A stretch of 5,522 nt of DNA, from the NCBI GenBank assembly GCA_019409045.1, contig DXVG01000135.1:1-5522 (forward strand), in the 5' to 3' direction. The position numbers and the translations under genes were made by a program. Shown here one piece after another: positions 5,069 to 5,522 of the stretch. Below the pieces are notes generated by a model. That model had not been told where the DNA came from, ran no database searches, and saw only the letters and a program-made list of their open reading frames with translations. Source of the stretch: Clostridiales bacterium (lineage in GTDB: Bacteria > Bacillota > Clostridia > Christensenellales > Aristaeellaceae). Positions within the stretch are counted from its first letter, which is position 1. Each line of letters begins with the position of its first letter.

Positions 5069-5522
5069 CGCGCTGGAGCGGCTGTGCGCGGGCAACGTCC
5101 CCTCTGCGGAGGAGACGCGCGCGCTGCTTGCCTGCTCCGACGCGGACGCACAGCGCCTGTTCGCGCGGGCGCGCGAGGTCCGCGAAGCGGTCTACGGGAA
5201 GGACGTGTACCTGCGCGGGCTGATCGAGCTGACCAACTACTGCAAAAACGACTGCCTCTACTGCGGCATACGGCGCTCGAACCGCAACGCGCGCCGCTAT
5301 CGGCTCGCGGACGAGGAGGTGCTCGCCTGCGCGGAGGCCGGGTATCGGTTGGGGCTGCGCACGGTGGTCTTGCAGGGCGGGGAGGACGCGTATTTCACCG
5401 ACGAGCGGCTCTGCGGCCTCGTGCGCGCGCTCAAGGCGGCGCGGCCCGACCGCGCGGTGACGCTCTCCATGGGCGAGCGCAGCGCGCACAGCTACCGCGC
5501 GCTGTTCGCGGCGGGCGCGGAC
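5061..5522 (+). CDS. hydE: [FeFe]-hydrogenase H-cluster radical SAM maturase HydE (3' partial)
   Basis: The first 154 residues are visible and the frame is open at the right edge; family members are about 350 aa, so just under half is present. The radical SAM cysteines form CKNDCLYC (C61, C65, C68), preceded by VYLRGLIELTNY and followed by GIRRSNRNARRYRL, a block characteristic of HydE. VLQGGED (103-109) is the SAM-binding GGE-type motif, and SMGERSAHSY (136-145) is the next conserved strand. HydE holds a [4Fe-4S] cluster, cleaves SAM and works with HydG and HydF to build the diiron subcluster of [FeFe]-hydrogenase in the cytoplasm. PylB and BioB are relatives, but the YCGIRR context and the TM1266 neighbour favour HydE. 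The ATG overlaps the upstream TAG by 8 bases and lacks a clear ribosome site, so translation is probably coupled. Confidence 0.93.
   Translation, partial: MRSALERLCAGNVPSAEETRALLACSDADAQRLFARAREVREAVYGKDVYLRGLIELTNYCKNDCLYCGIRRSNRNARRYRLADEEVLACAEAGYRLGLRTVVLQGGEDAYFTDERLCGLVRALKAARPDRAVTLSMGERSAHSYRALFAAGAD

Overview
The window is about two-thirds G+C by eye and carries six genes, all on the + strand, with short overlaps and few gaps. Strong purine-rich ribosome sites, consensus sigma-A promoters, SH3/peptidoglycan-binding wall proteins and an [FeFe]-hydrogenase maturation locus together suggest a high-GC anaerobic member of the Firmicutes (class Clostridia or close to it). The sequence does not fix the taxon further.

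Region 1 (2-2626) is a tightly packed operon. It holds the 3' end of a protein with two SH3b domains and then a secreted protein with four peptidoglycan-binding repeats and an NlpC/P60-like C-terminal domain that seems to have lost its catalytic residues. The last gene is a TrmN6/YabB-type tRNA adenine methyltransferase. The junctions overlap by 4 and 8 bases, which points to translational coupling. The first two products probably act at the cell wall; the third is a cytoplasmic RNA modification enzyme.

Region 2 (2627-4605) opens with an 89-base gap containing a good promoter (TTGGGA, 17-base spacer, TATACT with an upstream TG) and a GC-rich stem-loop. It drives a GTG-started, membrane-anchored nucleotide-sugar 4,6-dehydratase of the CapD/PglF/WbpM type, used in surface glycan or glycoprotein sugar synthesis.

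Region 3 (4602-4804) is the most interesting part. A perfect TTGACA-N17-TATAAT promoter overlaps the dehydratase stop codon. It is followed by about 150 bases that fold into a long-range closing stem, an open central region with a small 3'-side hairpin, and an apical stem, and then by an intrinsic terminator. The terminator ends seven bases before a near-perfect Shine-Dalgarno sequence. This is either a free-standing small RNA, with a layout that recalls 6S RNA, or an attenuated leader of the hydrogenase genes, or both.

Region 4 (4805-5522) encodes a small TM1266-family protein associated with [FeFe]-hydrogenases and, overlapping it by 8 bases, the N-terminal 154 residues of HydE, the radical SAM maturase of the H-cluster. 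The rest of hydE lies beyond the window. I saw no tRNA, rRNA, CRISPR array, insertion sequence or clearly real minus-strand gene.
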